A stretch of DNA of 41,309 nt from Saccoglossus kowalevskii (Eukaryota > Hemichordata > Enteropneusta > Harrimaniidae), in contig NW_003128371.1 of assembly GCF_000003605.2 (NCBI RefSeq), positions 1 to 41,309 of the forward strand. The letters are read 5' to 3'. A program made the position numbers and the translations under genes. Positions 25,736 to 38,529 of this stretch are shown piece by piece. Each line of letters begins with the position of its first letter. Positions within the stretch are counted from its first letter, which is position 1. The notes beneath the pieces are model-generated. The model made no database searches and was not told the origin of the DNA. It saw only the letters and a list, made by a program, of their open reading frames with translations.

Positions 25736-27315
25736 GAAATAAAAATACAAGAAACTGCGTTATGTACTCATCTGTTTTCATTCTTATATTTTATATTGCT
25801 ATATATTTTAATATATATATGACCATAATTTTTTTTATGAATACTAAGGTTGGGGGTATTCTTAATTCTTTACTAACTGCTAAGATTGTTTATGATCGAT
25901 GAACATTTTAAATTTGAATTGTCTAATATACTATTAAATATATTTTAATTGGCTTAATTAATATAGATTAGCCATAAATCATTATTTCATTTATGATTTT
26001 ATTCTAGTTTTCCCTATTTTGATTTGTTATTTCTGATGTTGTACATTGACGAGTGTTTAGATCTATATTGACCTCTCTATTTTCTCCATTTTATTTATCA
26101 CTGTATCTAATAATTAGTCGTTGTAAAATATTACAGTGATATTATCAATGTTATTATTTGTTGGCAATGTGCTATACTAGTTTATCTGCTTTATTGTTTT
26201 TACTGATTTTTGAATTATTTGAGTATACCTTGAATAAGTGTCATATATGCAGCAATGCAGATAATGTGTAATCTTTGCGCGGCATCATTAATATTCCCTG
26301 CCTTATAATTCATATGTAAATATTGGATTATTTTGGACATTTTTGTTATATTCTGTTTTGATTCTTGGTACTTTTCTCCCCGCAAATATTTTATATTCTT
26401 ATAATATATCTAATTTTGTATCGGTGTTATTATCATGCATAGAAATTAAAAACGATAGTGAACAATGGTCCAATAACTGGGATATTGAATGCACTTTTAG
26501 AAATTGAACTTTGTTAAATAGTCTTGTTGTTACAATCAGATATTTTACTAGACATGTACCATTATATTTGTTGCATGTATAATAGCCATGGCAAGTAAAC
26601 AATTATTCAAATAATAATTGTCAAATTATTATTTCATTTTTATATTTGTTTTTCTTAATATCGACTTCATAACATTTGGATGTTGTAGGCGATCAACAGT
26701 AACATTAACATTAAAATCCCCCTGTTACCGTGTTCGTACTTTTAAATCGCCCATAATAACATCTCCTTTTAATGTGTGAATACTGGTGAATGTTTCCATC
26801 TCCTTTTAATGATTGAATATTGATGAGTGTTTCCAAATTACTTAACTCATAGATCATCGTTAATGGTGTTATAAATGATAATGCTTTTTCCCGCTCTTCT
26901 CCTCTACATCAGAATTATGATTTAGCTCCTCGGTCATATTGTTCTGCATGTATGTGCTACTATGAATTTGATGCTTATTACTGTAAAATGACTAATTTTT
27001 ACTGGATTTGAATTTCGCTGATTAAGCATTTTGGGGATATTCAGTGGGTTTTAAATTCACGGTTTTATCATTTAGATAATGTGTTCTATGCTCAATTATA
27101 CATATTTACTGGGTTTTAATTTAGAGCATTTTCCGGATACCCCTCCAATGTTAAATTTGGTCTTCTGACAAAAAGGCTGACCATGCCTTTCTAGAAGAAA
27201 CGAACACACCCACACAATCATGACACGACACGACACGACCGAACTACCAAAGAGGGATTTCATCTAGAGTAGATTTTTTCTAGGAAATATATAACATAAT
27301 CTAAAACAAGTGAAT
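25736..27315. other. AT-rich non-coding stretch
   Basis: No gene recognised. Contains a 37-bp tandem pair at 26760-26833 and a CGACA run near 27225. Confidence 0.4.
26760..26833. repeat. 37-bp tandem duplication
   Basis: CATCTCCTTTTAATG starts copies at 26760 and 26797; both end in G(A/T)GTGTTTC-like text with a few mismatches. Confidence 0.75.
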
Positions 27316-27552
27316 TTAGCGATTGGATCTTCCTGGAAACCTGATTGCGACACCCTCTACTGAAATAAAACATGCGTGCAACATATAAAACATAGTACAC
27401 AGTACATAAATGGATAGCAACACCATAGCATTGTCATTTGATACGATGCGTGATATAACTATCAACAGAGCTATAACCATAGCCACCATACTGAGCGGAT
27501 TAACATACTGTAATATTGTCAGCTCTACCAAAGTGACATCGTGCGAAAGCAT
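27316..27552 (-). CDS. Unassigned short open frame with two hydrophobic segments
   Basis: 78 residues from the first ATG. Two stretches of membrane type: YVNPLSMVAMVIALLIVISR (about 17-36) and MVLLSIYVLCTMFYMLHACF (about 44-63). It ends FPGRSNR. No family recognised and no ORF neighbours to support it. It could be an exon or a chance T/A-rich frame, since random AT-rich sequence often reads as hydrophobic. Confidence 0.2.
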   Translation of the reverse strand: MLSHDVTLVELTILQYVNPLSMVAMVIALLIVISRIVSNDNAMVLLSIYVLCTMFYMLHACFISVEGVAIRFPGRSNR

Positions 27553-28604
27553 GAATCCGACTTCAAGAAAATAAAGTAGCAATTACTGGTCACACTCCGC
27601 TCCGAAAGAATAACAAATCACTCAGGAGTGGTTGTTTCTACTTCAAGCTATTCACTCGTAATGTGCATCCTATTTTTGTTAAAAATACAGGGAACGGTAA
27701 TTATAAACATGCTATTTACAGTGTGTTCGTGATATTCCTTCAAGACGACATACATACATTTTGATGACGTCATTTTACAGCACAGATGGTTTCCAATTAA
27801 GCTATATAAAGCAATATAGGGGCTTGTTTCCTGGAAGATACACTTCAAAAACCTCGACTTTATTTATATGTACATTGAAAGAGTTGCTTTAAAAATATGT
27901 TGTGATTTGTTAGGAATACCTGTTTTAACTATGCACTTAGTAAAACCGAAATCGTGATTTGAAAGTGTCAAATGTGAGATAGAATTGAAATGTCCTGATC
28001 AACGTACCAAGATGGTAACAAAATCAGTTGAATATGATGTATGAATTATTTATATTTGTATTAGGTTAACTCTAGATGCTTTCTTTTTCAAAGGTCTGTA
28101 AATAATTAAAAGTATTGATTTGAAGAAAAAGAAAAATATATACAGAGTCTGTCAATGTTGATTTTCATTTAGAAAGAATTCATTCCCCCACTGCAACTAA
28201 GAGGGATTGTAAGACAGGTAGAAATGTTATTTGTTTCCCAAAATAATGTTCTGTATTCTTCTTTGTGACAATTACCAGGACACATCATCGGGCATAAATT
28301 TTGGATTCAACAGGAATGGGGAAAAATCGATGGGCATTGGATTTTGTGGAGCCACAACACTAATAGAAAATTAACAATTGATATAAATATAGCTGTAGTT
28401 ATCGAATTCGGCGCTGTATGCAAATGTGAAGTCGTAGATAATATAAATGATCACAAGTGTAATTAAACTCAGAACAAACTCGTGCTTCAAAACACAACGT
28501 GACGCTGTTCGTGTAACAACCACATTTCTTTTAACACAGTGAGTTAAAATAGTCAGATCAACACATTGGAAGAAGTAGTTAAAAGTAAAATAACGTGTAT
28601 AAAT

Positions 28605-28859
28605 ATGACACTGCGTAGTATAGAAATGCATTGCTCTGTAAAGATGCAAATTCTAAACTGGGTAACGCTATTTGTTGTTGTTTTGCTTTTGTTCTATTTT
28701 ATGAAGGTCTTTAAAAAAACCATCAACTTCGATGTTTGTTCCACAAAAACCACTGTTAATTCAACAGTTGACGTTAGTGATGTGAAATTTCCTCTCTTAG
28801 CTAGTCACACAACATCACAGCATGTATGCCCATGGTTATGCAAATCATATGTGACGTAA
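28605..28859 (+). CDS. Unassigned short open frame with one membrane anchor
   Basis: 84 residues from an ATG with A at -3. Residues 16-37 (ILNWVTLFVVVLLLFYFMKV) form one hydrophobic segment flanked by KK, then a Thr/Ser-rich stretch with an N-S-T sequon. The layout recalls the anchor of a type II Golgi enzyme, but there is no catalytic domain and no homologue I recognise. Confidence 0.22.
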   Translation: MTLRSIEMHCSVKMQILNWVTLFVVVLLLFYFMKVFKKTINFDVCSTKTTVNSTVDVSDVKFPLLASHTTSQHVCPWLCKSYVT

Positions 28860-31215
28860 ATTTGATGCCAATAATCACTTACTGCCCTCAAATTCAATTT
28901 TATAAATGTGGTAAATGAAAAAAGTAAAATATAAAACATGTTAGAAACGCATTTATATTGCTGTCTGTTCATATCATTACGTAATAAGTGCATGTTCAGC
29001 AATGCTACATAGAAATATCTTCATGTTTTCAAATATAAATTTTTTCTATTTCCTCCATTTTTTTCCCCTGCAATAAAATTCATATTACAAATCACTAACT
29101 AACTATGATGTATTCCTGGAAATCAAGATTATATTCCCACAGATTCAAAAAATCTCTCGTTTCATGGAAATTTGAAAATGAGGCGGCGAGGCGATTTTTT
29201 TGAATACTGAGCTCAAACGGGGGAAATTTGAGACAAGTGCGAGTACAAGCGCATTTTGAAATGATTTAAAAGGAAAAACAACGTTCGGGGCGCATAGTTC
29301 AAAATGATGCGCGCGGAAGCGAGAAACTCAGCCTAAGCCCGGATTAAACATTATAACATACAAAGTAAACTTAACCCATTGATATCATAATCATTGACAT
29401 TCAATTTTCCCAAAATATAACATGATATATTATTTATTTCCCTTTAGTTGTAATGAATACAATGAATGGCCTATGGCCTTTCCAGTAAACTGTTTTCTAT
29501 ACAATGTATATGTATGCACACGGACATTTATATATTATACATACGTGATTTATATGTCAACAATAGACAAGTTTCGACTTTCCTCACTGCTAGGTTACTG
29601 TGTGAGCGTCTGTGATACGATTTTTTTTAAGTAGTCGTTCGGCTGCCCCACATATGATGATTCGCATTGCTCGTTCTAAGCTGTAACAAGTGCTATATAT
29701 ATCTGTACATTGTGAGGGTTGAATATATAATATGTATGTCACAAAAAATGTTACATTTATGTAAAAAATGACTAGGGGGTTCGTAGTCTCTTGTAGCGGG
29801 AACCAATGAGTCTGGCGAGCCAACATGGTGTTTGATGAAGAATAAATCATTTGCACATTCGGTATTTTAAACAAAAGATATGCTAGACATTGGACAGCCC
29901 TGACAGATTCCTATTCCTCTATAGTCACACTGGTTTCAGCAATATAATGCTTGGACAAATTAAAAAACGAGGAAATTATTAGTCGCAGTATTTCAAGAGG
30001 CATATTGATGTTTTGTGTATTATTATAATTTAGTCGAAGCAACAACATTTGCTATTTTCAAAGCAATTCGAAAATGATGCTTTACTCACCGTTTACTGAA
30101 ATATCATTGGTACTTTTAATAAATACTTAATAACTTCTCCATCAGTGTATACTAACAGCTATAAACAGCAATTGATATTGCAGTTTTGTGTTACATTTTA
30201 ATATTTCAGTATTACCTATAAATATTTTAGTAATCTAAGAGCTGCAGTGCTTTACCCCGTCCACATTTATTAAAATACTAAATGCATTGTATTACATTGT
30301 TTGCAATTGCACTAATATTTTATCAACAGCAATTTAATTGTTAGAAATCATCGAATAACAACAGTTATTTTAACTCGAACAAAACTTATCACAAACTTTC
30401 GTTTAAATCCAGGTTTTTGTTGCAATGAGTGCAATTTGTTTTCTAGTTAAATTTTAATTCGTGTCGCATTATTTCACTTAACATGCATGTTTCAGTCCAA
30501 ACTTGTTGATAAAATTGTAATGTTGATCATCCAAAATATAGTCACATGTCTGGCTATGCTGAGATCGATATTCGGCTTTGACTATTAAATAATAACCACT
30601 TAGAGGTGGTTATTCTTAGATATTTGTCAAACTCTAAATATATGTTTTATTTGTAGTACAACACTATAGTCTCATCGTAATGAAACATTCTCTTGTCACG
30701 AAACCTTCCCATCCAATACACGATAATATTAAGTAATCATTTTAGTCAACAGTATATCAATTTGTTTAATCCACTGCCAGTATTTTTTTGAGAAAAACAG
30801 AAAAAATATTTTAATTTCAATAATTTTAATAGGAAGCGGTCTCCATAAACCACAATGAAACCATGTTTTCTTGTTAAAATCATATACAAATATTATCAAT
30901 CTTTAAATACTTCAAAGCATCAAAAAGTAATTTGTATTTGTAAATATGTCACTGAGCAAAATTTGGAGATATTGAGATTTTAGCAGACAAAACTGTTTTT
31001 ACTGTATTTGTTCGATCGATATTATACATATTTTTAATTCATTTTCTTCATCCTTGTAACATGATGTATCAAAACAAAATAAATTACAATAATACTTTTT
31101 TGTATAGCGTTCTACCCTAAGTATATAAAACAGGTTGTTGAAATGTACCAAAGACAATAACTTTTTCTCGTAACCCCGAAAGGTTATACACTCTCGTATC
31201 ATTTTATATTCTGTG
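28860..31215. other. Non-coding stretch
   Basis: No gene recognised. A CpG-richer patch (29180-29330) may be an old repeat. A 9-bp-stem hairpin lies at 30591-30614. Confidence 0.4.
30591..30614. repeat. Perfect short inverted repeat (hairpin)
   Basis: AATAACCAC, a six-base loop TTAGAG, then GTGGTTATT. No T tract or gene boundary is linked to it. Confidence 0.6.
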
Positions 31216-31380
31216 TTAAAGCGGGGAAGTCGTCACCTGCGCATGCGTCAGATGGCCATAGCGTGTCATTGTTTACAAACTAGCGTCTACCCATGAGCCT
31301 TTTTGTTTTTGGGGTGTGTTGTTATCGTCGCTTGGGACTCAACTCCCGCGCGTGCGCAGGTGACGACCCTCCCGCTTTAA
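31216..31380. mobile_element. TTAA-flanked MITE, best-preserved copy, 165 bp
   Basis: TTAA at 31216-31219 and 31377-31380. Left end AGCGGGGAAGTCGTCACCTG then CGCATGCG; inverted right end AGCGGGAGGGTCGTCACCTG then CGCACGCG, giving TIRs of about 28 bp. The interior is non-coding and shared with 14763-14895. TTAA duplication plus long TIRs fits a non-autonomous piggyBac-type element. Confidence 0.88.
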
Positions 31381-32239
31381 ATAAAACCACGTATTATTAT
31401 TACATGACAACAATTCAACTCACAACCACGGCAATCCCTTTACATGTAACTTTACCGGTATAAAACATTACAATTATGTAGTATATGATCATAGATATCT
31501 GACAAACTTTAATAAACAGTAGATATAGAAAGTGTCCCAAAGTGGAGCTCTGTTTATAATCGGGCCAGTCGGACGTCGGCTTTAACTCGCCACAAAACTT
31601 TCGTCTACATAGCCGGAAATAAAATAAATTAAATTAAAAGTGATAGAAGGGCTAATTCATTAGCTAACGCGTTAAGGATTCTACCTGATAAGTAATCATT
31701 TTCAGCTAATTTCGTCATATCCAATACACTAAAAACTAATCTAACATAAGAAACATGCGCAGGTTGATCATTCAACTTGCGGCTGACCCTTGGTAGTAAT
31801 GCACAACCACCATCAAGGATTCATAAAAACACAAGTTTTACACCGAAAATTAATTATTACAGTAACAGTATATGTGTGTAATTTATTTAGGATATACATA
31901 TGTCAATGTATACGTCCATTGAACGCTTGTATTTTGCAACATGGTATACGAATACATTTTTGATAACATGTTTCATTTCATGTTACCGAGAAGAAATATG
32001 TTTTTTACAATATTATAAACATATAAACTGGGTTGGCTTAGATAAAGTGAATGTTTGATCGTTTATAGCGTCACTACCCAATTACTTCCACTACTTTGAT
32101 TAGTTAGATATAGACGCTAATCAAGTTCCCTCAAAAATTTTATAGGTTCGACCCTTTGTGTTTTATGGGTTTTTATCGGTGTATTTTAGGGAAGTACATT
32201 GGTTACTTCTTTATTGCGTTTTAATTTTAATTTCCCGCG
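31381..32239. other. Non-coding stretch
   Basis: AT-rich with no coding frame or repeat recognised. Confidence 0.4.
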
Positions 32240-32416
32240 ATGGAAACAGCGAATTGGCAGGACGAGCTCCTGCTTTCTGTAGTCAAATATCTCTACTTAG
32301 TTTTTGTTTTTGTGGGGATGGTTTCACAGCATAAGCCGATTCGCTTGAAGTGTGTCAAGACTAGGTTCATTATTTGCGTTTTCCCACTGACTTTATGTTG
32401 CCTGCAGTCAGTGTGA
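32240..32416 (+). CDS. Candidate first coding exon with a signal-anchor-like segment
   Basis: The ATG at 32240 has G at -3 and G at +4. It opens a 58-codon frame METANWQDELLLSVVKYLYL then VFVFVGMV, SQHKPIRLK, and a second hydrophobic stretch. A consensus donor GTGAGT lies at 32413-32418, overlapping the TGA at 32414, so a spliced product would skip the stop (exon end 32412, phase 2). No downstream exon could be recognised and no family is evident. Confidence 0.25.
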   Translation: METANWQDELLLSVVKYLYLVFVFVGMVSQHKPIRLKCVKTRFIICVFPLTLCCLQSV

Positions 32417-34399
32417 GTACATCCAATGACATTTCGATAATAAGGAATCGACAAATGAGAAATTCACTACATGGGGCTTGTTACACACGCGGTTTTATTC
32501 CTAAGCTGAGACTCTTGTCTGGCGGTGTCCATGGTGTTATATGTTCTCATGATTGATGTCACATTGCACTTCGATGTTTTGAATTGTATGTTCACGTCAA
32601 TGTGAGCACATAACAACTTTTAGGGCTTGATTGTCACATCATTGAGGGTTTACGTTTCAATCAATTTCATTTGTTTTACTCTTAGACTACGTACGGCGAT
32701 AGAAAATATGTGTTGGCTATTTATTCAACCTGTACTTCACATTTCGATTATTTGTCGCGGGCAGAAAGGAACGTTTTCAATTTACCATCACAAATAACGT
32801 GTGTAACCAGTTTCAGTTCTAATTCACTCAAGATTGCCTCAGTGTGTCAGTCCAGTGGATAAGTTATGATTGTTCAATTTATGACAAACGCGTGAATATA
32901 TTTATATATTACGTGGCTTGTCAAATACTTAAATTACATGTTACATGAGGCGGAAATGGGCGCAACTTGCCGAGGTGTTAACACAATTGTTTACTTTTGT
33001 GCCGCTGTGACAGATGCTGACAACATCAATCACAATCCCTACCGCTCATAACAGTCATCGCAGTGTGTACATTTCGGGTTTTACAATCAACAGCATGCGT
33101 TCCCGTCCATGCTGGCAAATCCACACAACATCCACGTAACGTTTGTAACACAAAATCAATATATCATTCTGACCCATAGAATTGCATACAGTCTTATCCT
33201 TGTTTTAATTAGATTGTGAATGACGGGTATGAGAAAATGAGTTCTTGCATACGTCACAGTGACAGTTACCGGCCATGGAAAAATAACGACGTGACGAATA
33301 GTTTTACGCCCAGGGTGGTCATTAAAAACCCAGATAGTCTTGTTTCACAATAAAGTTACCATCTAAGTTTATAATTATATTCAAACACTAAAAATTATGA
33401 CACGGGGTCGAGCAGTTACCAAGTAAATACGTGAAATAATGTATCAGATAATTTATGGGTTCACATTTTGTGCCGATGAACTGATTAAAGATTGGCAATA
33501 CTGAGGAACATTGTAGCCATTGTCTCCTCCAAACCAGCAGCTAGGAAACAATCCCCGAACTATGTTGTTTATACCTACACCTACACATTGTATCAGCTCG
33601 GGGGGGGGGGGTATATTCATTATTACCGTTTAGTAGTAAAAAGGGTAAAAATGTTGGGTCTCAGCTGTGACTCATTTCGGCACACGTTTTTCTTTCAAAA
33701 ACAGGATCTTCTATATATATATACATATATACATTGCCTCCAGGAGCATTATCTCTATTTGTCACGCGCATTTATTTACGTATAAGTCGTGAGTAAAAGA
33801 TGTAAGCTCTATATTTGGTTTGGTACGATCCTGGCTGTGTTAAGGGAGAAATATATTTCATGGCAAGACGATGGTGTACCCGGTCGTAAACGTAATTTAT
33901 TGACGCATTTTTTTTTGCTACACGCTTTATTTTGTTCTCAATTATTTTACTATACATGATTTCAGGCCTCAATTACAGGGATTTAGAAATAATTCGATGT
34001 GGTTTTAGGTTGTGTTCCGTGGAACAAACTGTTCGTGGCTTACATGTGATGATTGTTTTTTTTCACTGATCATAAAACAGTACAAATAGCAATATGAAGT
34101 TTATAGGTAGCAGGACGAAACAATGTAGTTGTCGATAGGGGAAATAGCGTTTTTAACGCATTCTGTGAAATCCGATAGGTACACAATGCATTGGCTGCTA
34201 GACAACGCGTATCAGGCGATGTGATTAACACGGGTCTTATGTTCATAAAAACAATCTGTCAAAACACAAATGTAAACAATTTCTGTAACTGATTCGGTGA
34301 GCTATGCCAATTTCCGCTGTAATTGCAGAGTTAAGAGTTAAATGTCAATATCATAAGGATCAAATGTTTGATTCAAAATGTTGTTTTTTGAAGTCAAAT
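32417..34399. other. Non-coding stretch
   Basis: Nothing recognised. A G homopolymer sits at 33600 and an AT run at 33711. Confidence 0.35.
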
Positions 34400-34800
34400 T
34401 CATAGTTGAGTCATTGTATTATTTTGGTAAAAGCATTAAAATGTACGAATGGGGAAATAGTATGATGAGACTATTAGAGATCTTTCTCCAGAATTCCAAA
34501 ATCTTTGTGCTGTTGAACAGTACTAGAATAAATGTTCTAAATTTTCCTCATTTTAACAATATGTTATTTAAGTTATTTTTGTATAAAAATAAATTTGTTG
34601 TTACAATTCTGTGCAAGATTTTGAACTGAAAAATTCTCATTTCTAAAATAATAATGACTGAATACAGCTATAGTTGATTCTGTATCTATAATTTTAACAA
34701 CCCAGGAAAGTTTTATTGCTTTGTTCAACATTTCAATATCCACCATACGAAGGCCTCCTTGATCATAGTTACCAATTAGGGTATTACGCTTTATATGATG
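34400..34800 (-). mobile_element. LINE relic: RT thumb to C-terminus (dead)
   Basis: Minus strand: RNTLIGNYDQGGLRMVDIEM then LNKAIKLSWVVKI (about 34700-34790), RIFQFKILHRIVTTNLFLYK (about 34580-34645), and ILEFWRKIS (about 34475-34505). GGL.M.DI, LSW, FQ.KILHRI.TTN.FL and FW are landmarks of L1/Tx1-like LINE proteins. A large part between RT thumb and knuckle is missing and frames are shifted. Confidence 0.78.
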
Positions 34801-37486
34801 TTTTTTTTAACCCGCCTCAAAAAAAAAAAAGAATAGCAAAGACCTAGCCTTATTAATAACATTACTCGGAGTTGAGATCGCAGTCATAGAATACACAAGA
34901 TTTGCTTTGATGTTATGGAATAGCGAATTTAGAAAGTGCTCACATTGAATACAAATACATGGTAACATCAAATGCGTCTTGTACAAAAACATTCACACTG
35001 ATACGATATACGTGGCTTTCATTAATCAAATTAAAGAGATTTTTTTAAACGTTTCAACTCTATAATCATGTGACGCTATGTGACAATACATATATAACCT
35101 TGATGCATTTCACCAATTTATATGCTGAATGAAACCACTATATATAATTTTATACATCTGTCACCGTAACGCCATAAGTTACAGCGGTATTTTACGAGGT
35201 ATTTTCATCCTACCATATTAGGAAATGTGAATTCCAAATATGGAATAATTACGCGCGTAAGCATCCTCTAATAATAAAATAAACATGGCTGCCACCAGAG
35301 TTTGATCGGACTCGACGCAAAGAATTTTGCTGATTCTGCGCTGAACATTTTGGATTTCGGCATTCCCATGGTGTATCCTTGAAAGGAAAAGATGTATACT
35401 AATAAGGTTATTACGAGGATACCCCAAAGTATGCACTCAGACAGTACGCCGCACATCGACCTCCGATGCGCGTCGGTCAATACTCCAGCTGCACTGTCTT
35501 CACACTTCTAGCATTAATATGTACAAGAGATAAACATCACCAGATAGCAGAATTTATTATATTATATTAGCAGAATTAAAAAACAAACAAAAAACAATTA
35601 CATTTGAAATGAGCATTTACTAATTGCACCCCAAATCCTTAAAAAATACGATCATATTGTTTAGGAACATCAGAGACGAGTTGACGTGAATTTTATTTTT
35701 TTGTTTAACATGTGTACTGGCACAAGTTAATACAAGTTTCACTTGACTAATGTCTGGCGAGTCGGTCTGTTTTGAAAGGTTTTCTTTACGTTTTTCAGAA
35801 TAATGTGATGCGTGGTAAGGTACCTTTCCTTCAGTTGACTTGACTGAGTAGTAAAGTACATGCGTTTAGTACTCACTCTAGGTTGTGGTTTGACATTTCC
35901 AGTGAATCTCTCCCACGTAGACATTCCCTACAGATGTCAGCATTAGTTGCTGCCTCGGTGCTTGCCTAAGAACATGCATAGATGCATCACGTAACTGGTA
36001 TTCTATAGTCAATGACAGGGTTTCTACAGTCTCTCCTAGTAAAGAAATATGATCGATGTTGATACCAGTGACTTGACATCCTTAGATGAAAGACTGAATA
36101 TGACAATTTTCTATATCATTAAGAATAATTCTTCATTTTGAACATTGATCATTACTTTCAACAATATATTAAATTTGCCTCAAGGCATCGCTGATGAACC
36201 TGTCCTGGACTGACAGACTGTTCTGATGAATAATGTTCGTTTTTTATTTAAATTACTGTATCATTTTGGTATAATAACGTAATATTATATCAACGTATTT
36301 GAAATCAAAACCATGATGAAGTAGAGTTGGTTTATCTTCAGGTGCAAAAGGTAGATTCGACAATGTGTTGAATGACATTGATGCCACTATCTTCAATCAC
36401 ATCTGAAGTATATATGTATCTCACGCTCATGTAGCATGTGTTGTGTCCACAGCAATATCCATGTGTCTTAGGAACAGTGGCTTACAATTACTTCCTGAAG
36501 AAATCAAAAACGACAGAAAATCCCCGTGAGCAATCACAAAGCGCTTCACAAACTTTATTGAGTATTATGAATAGATGATAAAAGTTATTTGCATGTGTTT
36601 TGCTTTTTTTGCGGGAAAAAAACATAACAGAAAAAGTCCGAACTAATGCATATACCCTCAGAAATGGTTTAAAATGGAAACTTCCGGTTTTACCTAAATC
36701 AAAGGTGACTGTCAAACAAGTGGACCAATTACAATTGTGAACGTTGGATGCACCCGTTCTCATCGTTTCAAATGTACTGGAGACGTTTTAGAAGTCTACT
36801 GATGTTCAAGTTCTAGGTTGGCAAAGAAGTGGCAGAAGAAGAAAAAGTTTGACATTGTGAATTTCTATGCACTTGCTCCATACATGTTGAAAACGAAATT
36901 CCGGAAGGTGAGGTTAATAGTTTTGTTTGTAGTGATGTATGGCATTGAGACCAAATCATTAGGCAGTAAAATAGACTATGTGATCTTGTACACTGATTGT
37001 CGTGGGTTTGAATCTCCCACTAGATGAGTTCTTCTGACAGTTTTCTTTTCTTTATTTTAACGGCAAATGCAATCAAAATAGTTAACGTGTTAAACATTAC
37101 ACGCCCTCCAACTACTACAAAGTCCCTGTCACCTGGTTCTTCTGCATTATTAATCACGCAGTGTCTCAGTGACTCCTCACACTAGACTAAACTATTCAGA
37201 TGCAAATACAGTAAACGTGGTCCCTTCAATTTGTTAACGAAAACAATAGGGTCCAACGAACTTGAACCCCATTAATGTCATACAATAATACCGAGTTTGA
37301 ATAAAACCACCTTCGAAATTTGGATTTTGTGAAAAATAGCAAGACCAACAAAATCAAACAAAATGATTACCAGAATATATATATATGAAAGAAAGCAATG
37401 AGTATCAGTAAACCGCCATATGTTCTTGACAGAAACCGCTGAAATTCACATGGAAATGATATAAACCTTAGAACTACACACAGTAG
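34801..37486. other. Mostly non-coding stretch
   Basis: No confident gene. The minus-strand frame 35268-35456 (from ATG, one hydrophobic stretch WGILVITLLVYIFSF) and decayed coding-like text on the minus strand at 36050-36480 could not be assigned. Confidence 0.35.
36950..37027 (+). repeat. Possible degenerate tRNA-derived SINE head
   Basis: Box-B-like GTGGGTTTGAATCTCCCAC at about 37000-37019, preceded by TATGTGATCTTGTACACTGA resembling an anticodon arm. Box A is poor and the T loop is two bases too long, so it is not a working tRNA. Confidence 0.3.
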
Positions 37487-38529
37487 ATTGATTACTTTTT
37501 AATTAGCGATGACTTACAAACAAAACAAATAACCAGAATGCTTATATCCAATGCACAATACCAGACCATTCTGTCATAATATTGGAATTATCATGGGAGG
37601 AAATTAAAAATGGAACCACCGCACTGGAAAATTAATACTAGTCTACTACGTGATAAAAAAAACTGTGATTTGATTGAAAGTAAAATTGGGTTCAAGAGGC
37701 TACAGATTTGGTTGACTCAAGACGTATCTCAGATTTAAGCGAAGAGAAAGCTGAAAACCATAGGTCTAAAATTTCGATTTGTGTGAAATTAGCAACCCAT
37801 TCCCAACAGATGTAGACCAGTTGGAAAATGTAAGACACCAGTTGCATGAAGAGTACACTATATATCACATTACACAAGATGAATCTTATATTGCGGTAAT
37901 GCGGTAAAGTCCTTTCCTGCCAAAGGAAACGATGGCTTGTCAGCATAATTCTGTGTTTTTACAGTTTTGACCTCAACTCGGTAAACTTGTAGTAAACAAT
38001 TTCTTATGGAAAGGGCCATACAGGATAGCTAGAAAACATGGCCGGCGGACTCTCGATATCTGATATAAAAGCGATATATGCATCAAAAAGAATAAACTGA
38101 TTGTGTGATGAGGCTACCCATGGAAACCTTTTTACATTAGAAAGCCCAAACCACTGGTTGAAATATTACAATTTTATAAAACAGTAATTCCCATCAAACC
38201 TAATGGCTTTATTCTGCAAATTTTGAGTAAGTTTACTTCTGAGGTTAGCCCAGCAAATCAAAATGATATAACTAAACAAGTTATCAGGAACAATAAGCAC
38301 ATTATGTTGGGTGGGAAATCACTTTTTAGGCCAGAATTTAAGGATGTAGGATATGTTTGTGTTATAATACATGTGGAAGGAGAGGGGTAGCAGAATATTG
38401 TATTTGGTCTGGGTTAATCACAAGTATATATAGTGAAGAAATCATTATTCCAAATAAAGATATAAACATTGTACTAGATACCTCGACTTATACAACTGCA
38501 GAACTAGAAATGTATATAAAGTTATTATA
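37487..38529 (+). mobile_element. LINE relic part 1: endonuclease end, linker, RT thumb (dead)
   Basis: Recognised in order with frameshifts: IDYFLISDDLQ (about 37490) and PDHSVIILELS (about 37555-37585), the endonuclease C-terminal motifs; WKINTSLLRDKKNCDLIESK (about 37625-37685), the linker; then NNFLWKGPYRIARK (about 37995-38035), GGLSISDI, NHWLKYYNFIKQ, and RNNKHIMLGGKSLF (about 38290-38330). The RT palm with its catalytic Asp pair is absent, consistent with an internal deletion. The layout is that of an L1/Tx1- or CR1-like non-LTR retrotransposon. The element is cut at 38529 by a Tc1-type insertion. Confidence 0.82.

Noticed and set aside
30591-30614. Hairpin as a terminator or microRNA precursor
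   Set aside because: The stem is only 9 bp with a 6-base loop, far too short for a microRNA precursor, and it is not next to a gene.
35268-35480. Minus-strand frame with one hydrophobic stretch (WGILVITLLVYIFSF)
   Set aside because: The only ATG gives about 62 residues with no good splice donor and no relatives; too weak to call.
36050-36480. Coding-like text on the minus strand across several frames
   Set aside because: Looks like old decayed coding sequence (perhaps a transposon), but no motif could be tied to a family.
36950-37027. A working tRNA gene
   Set aside because: The T loop is two bases too long, box A is poor and no acceptor stem pairs; at best a SINE head.
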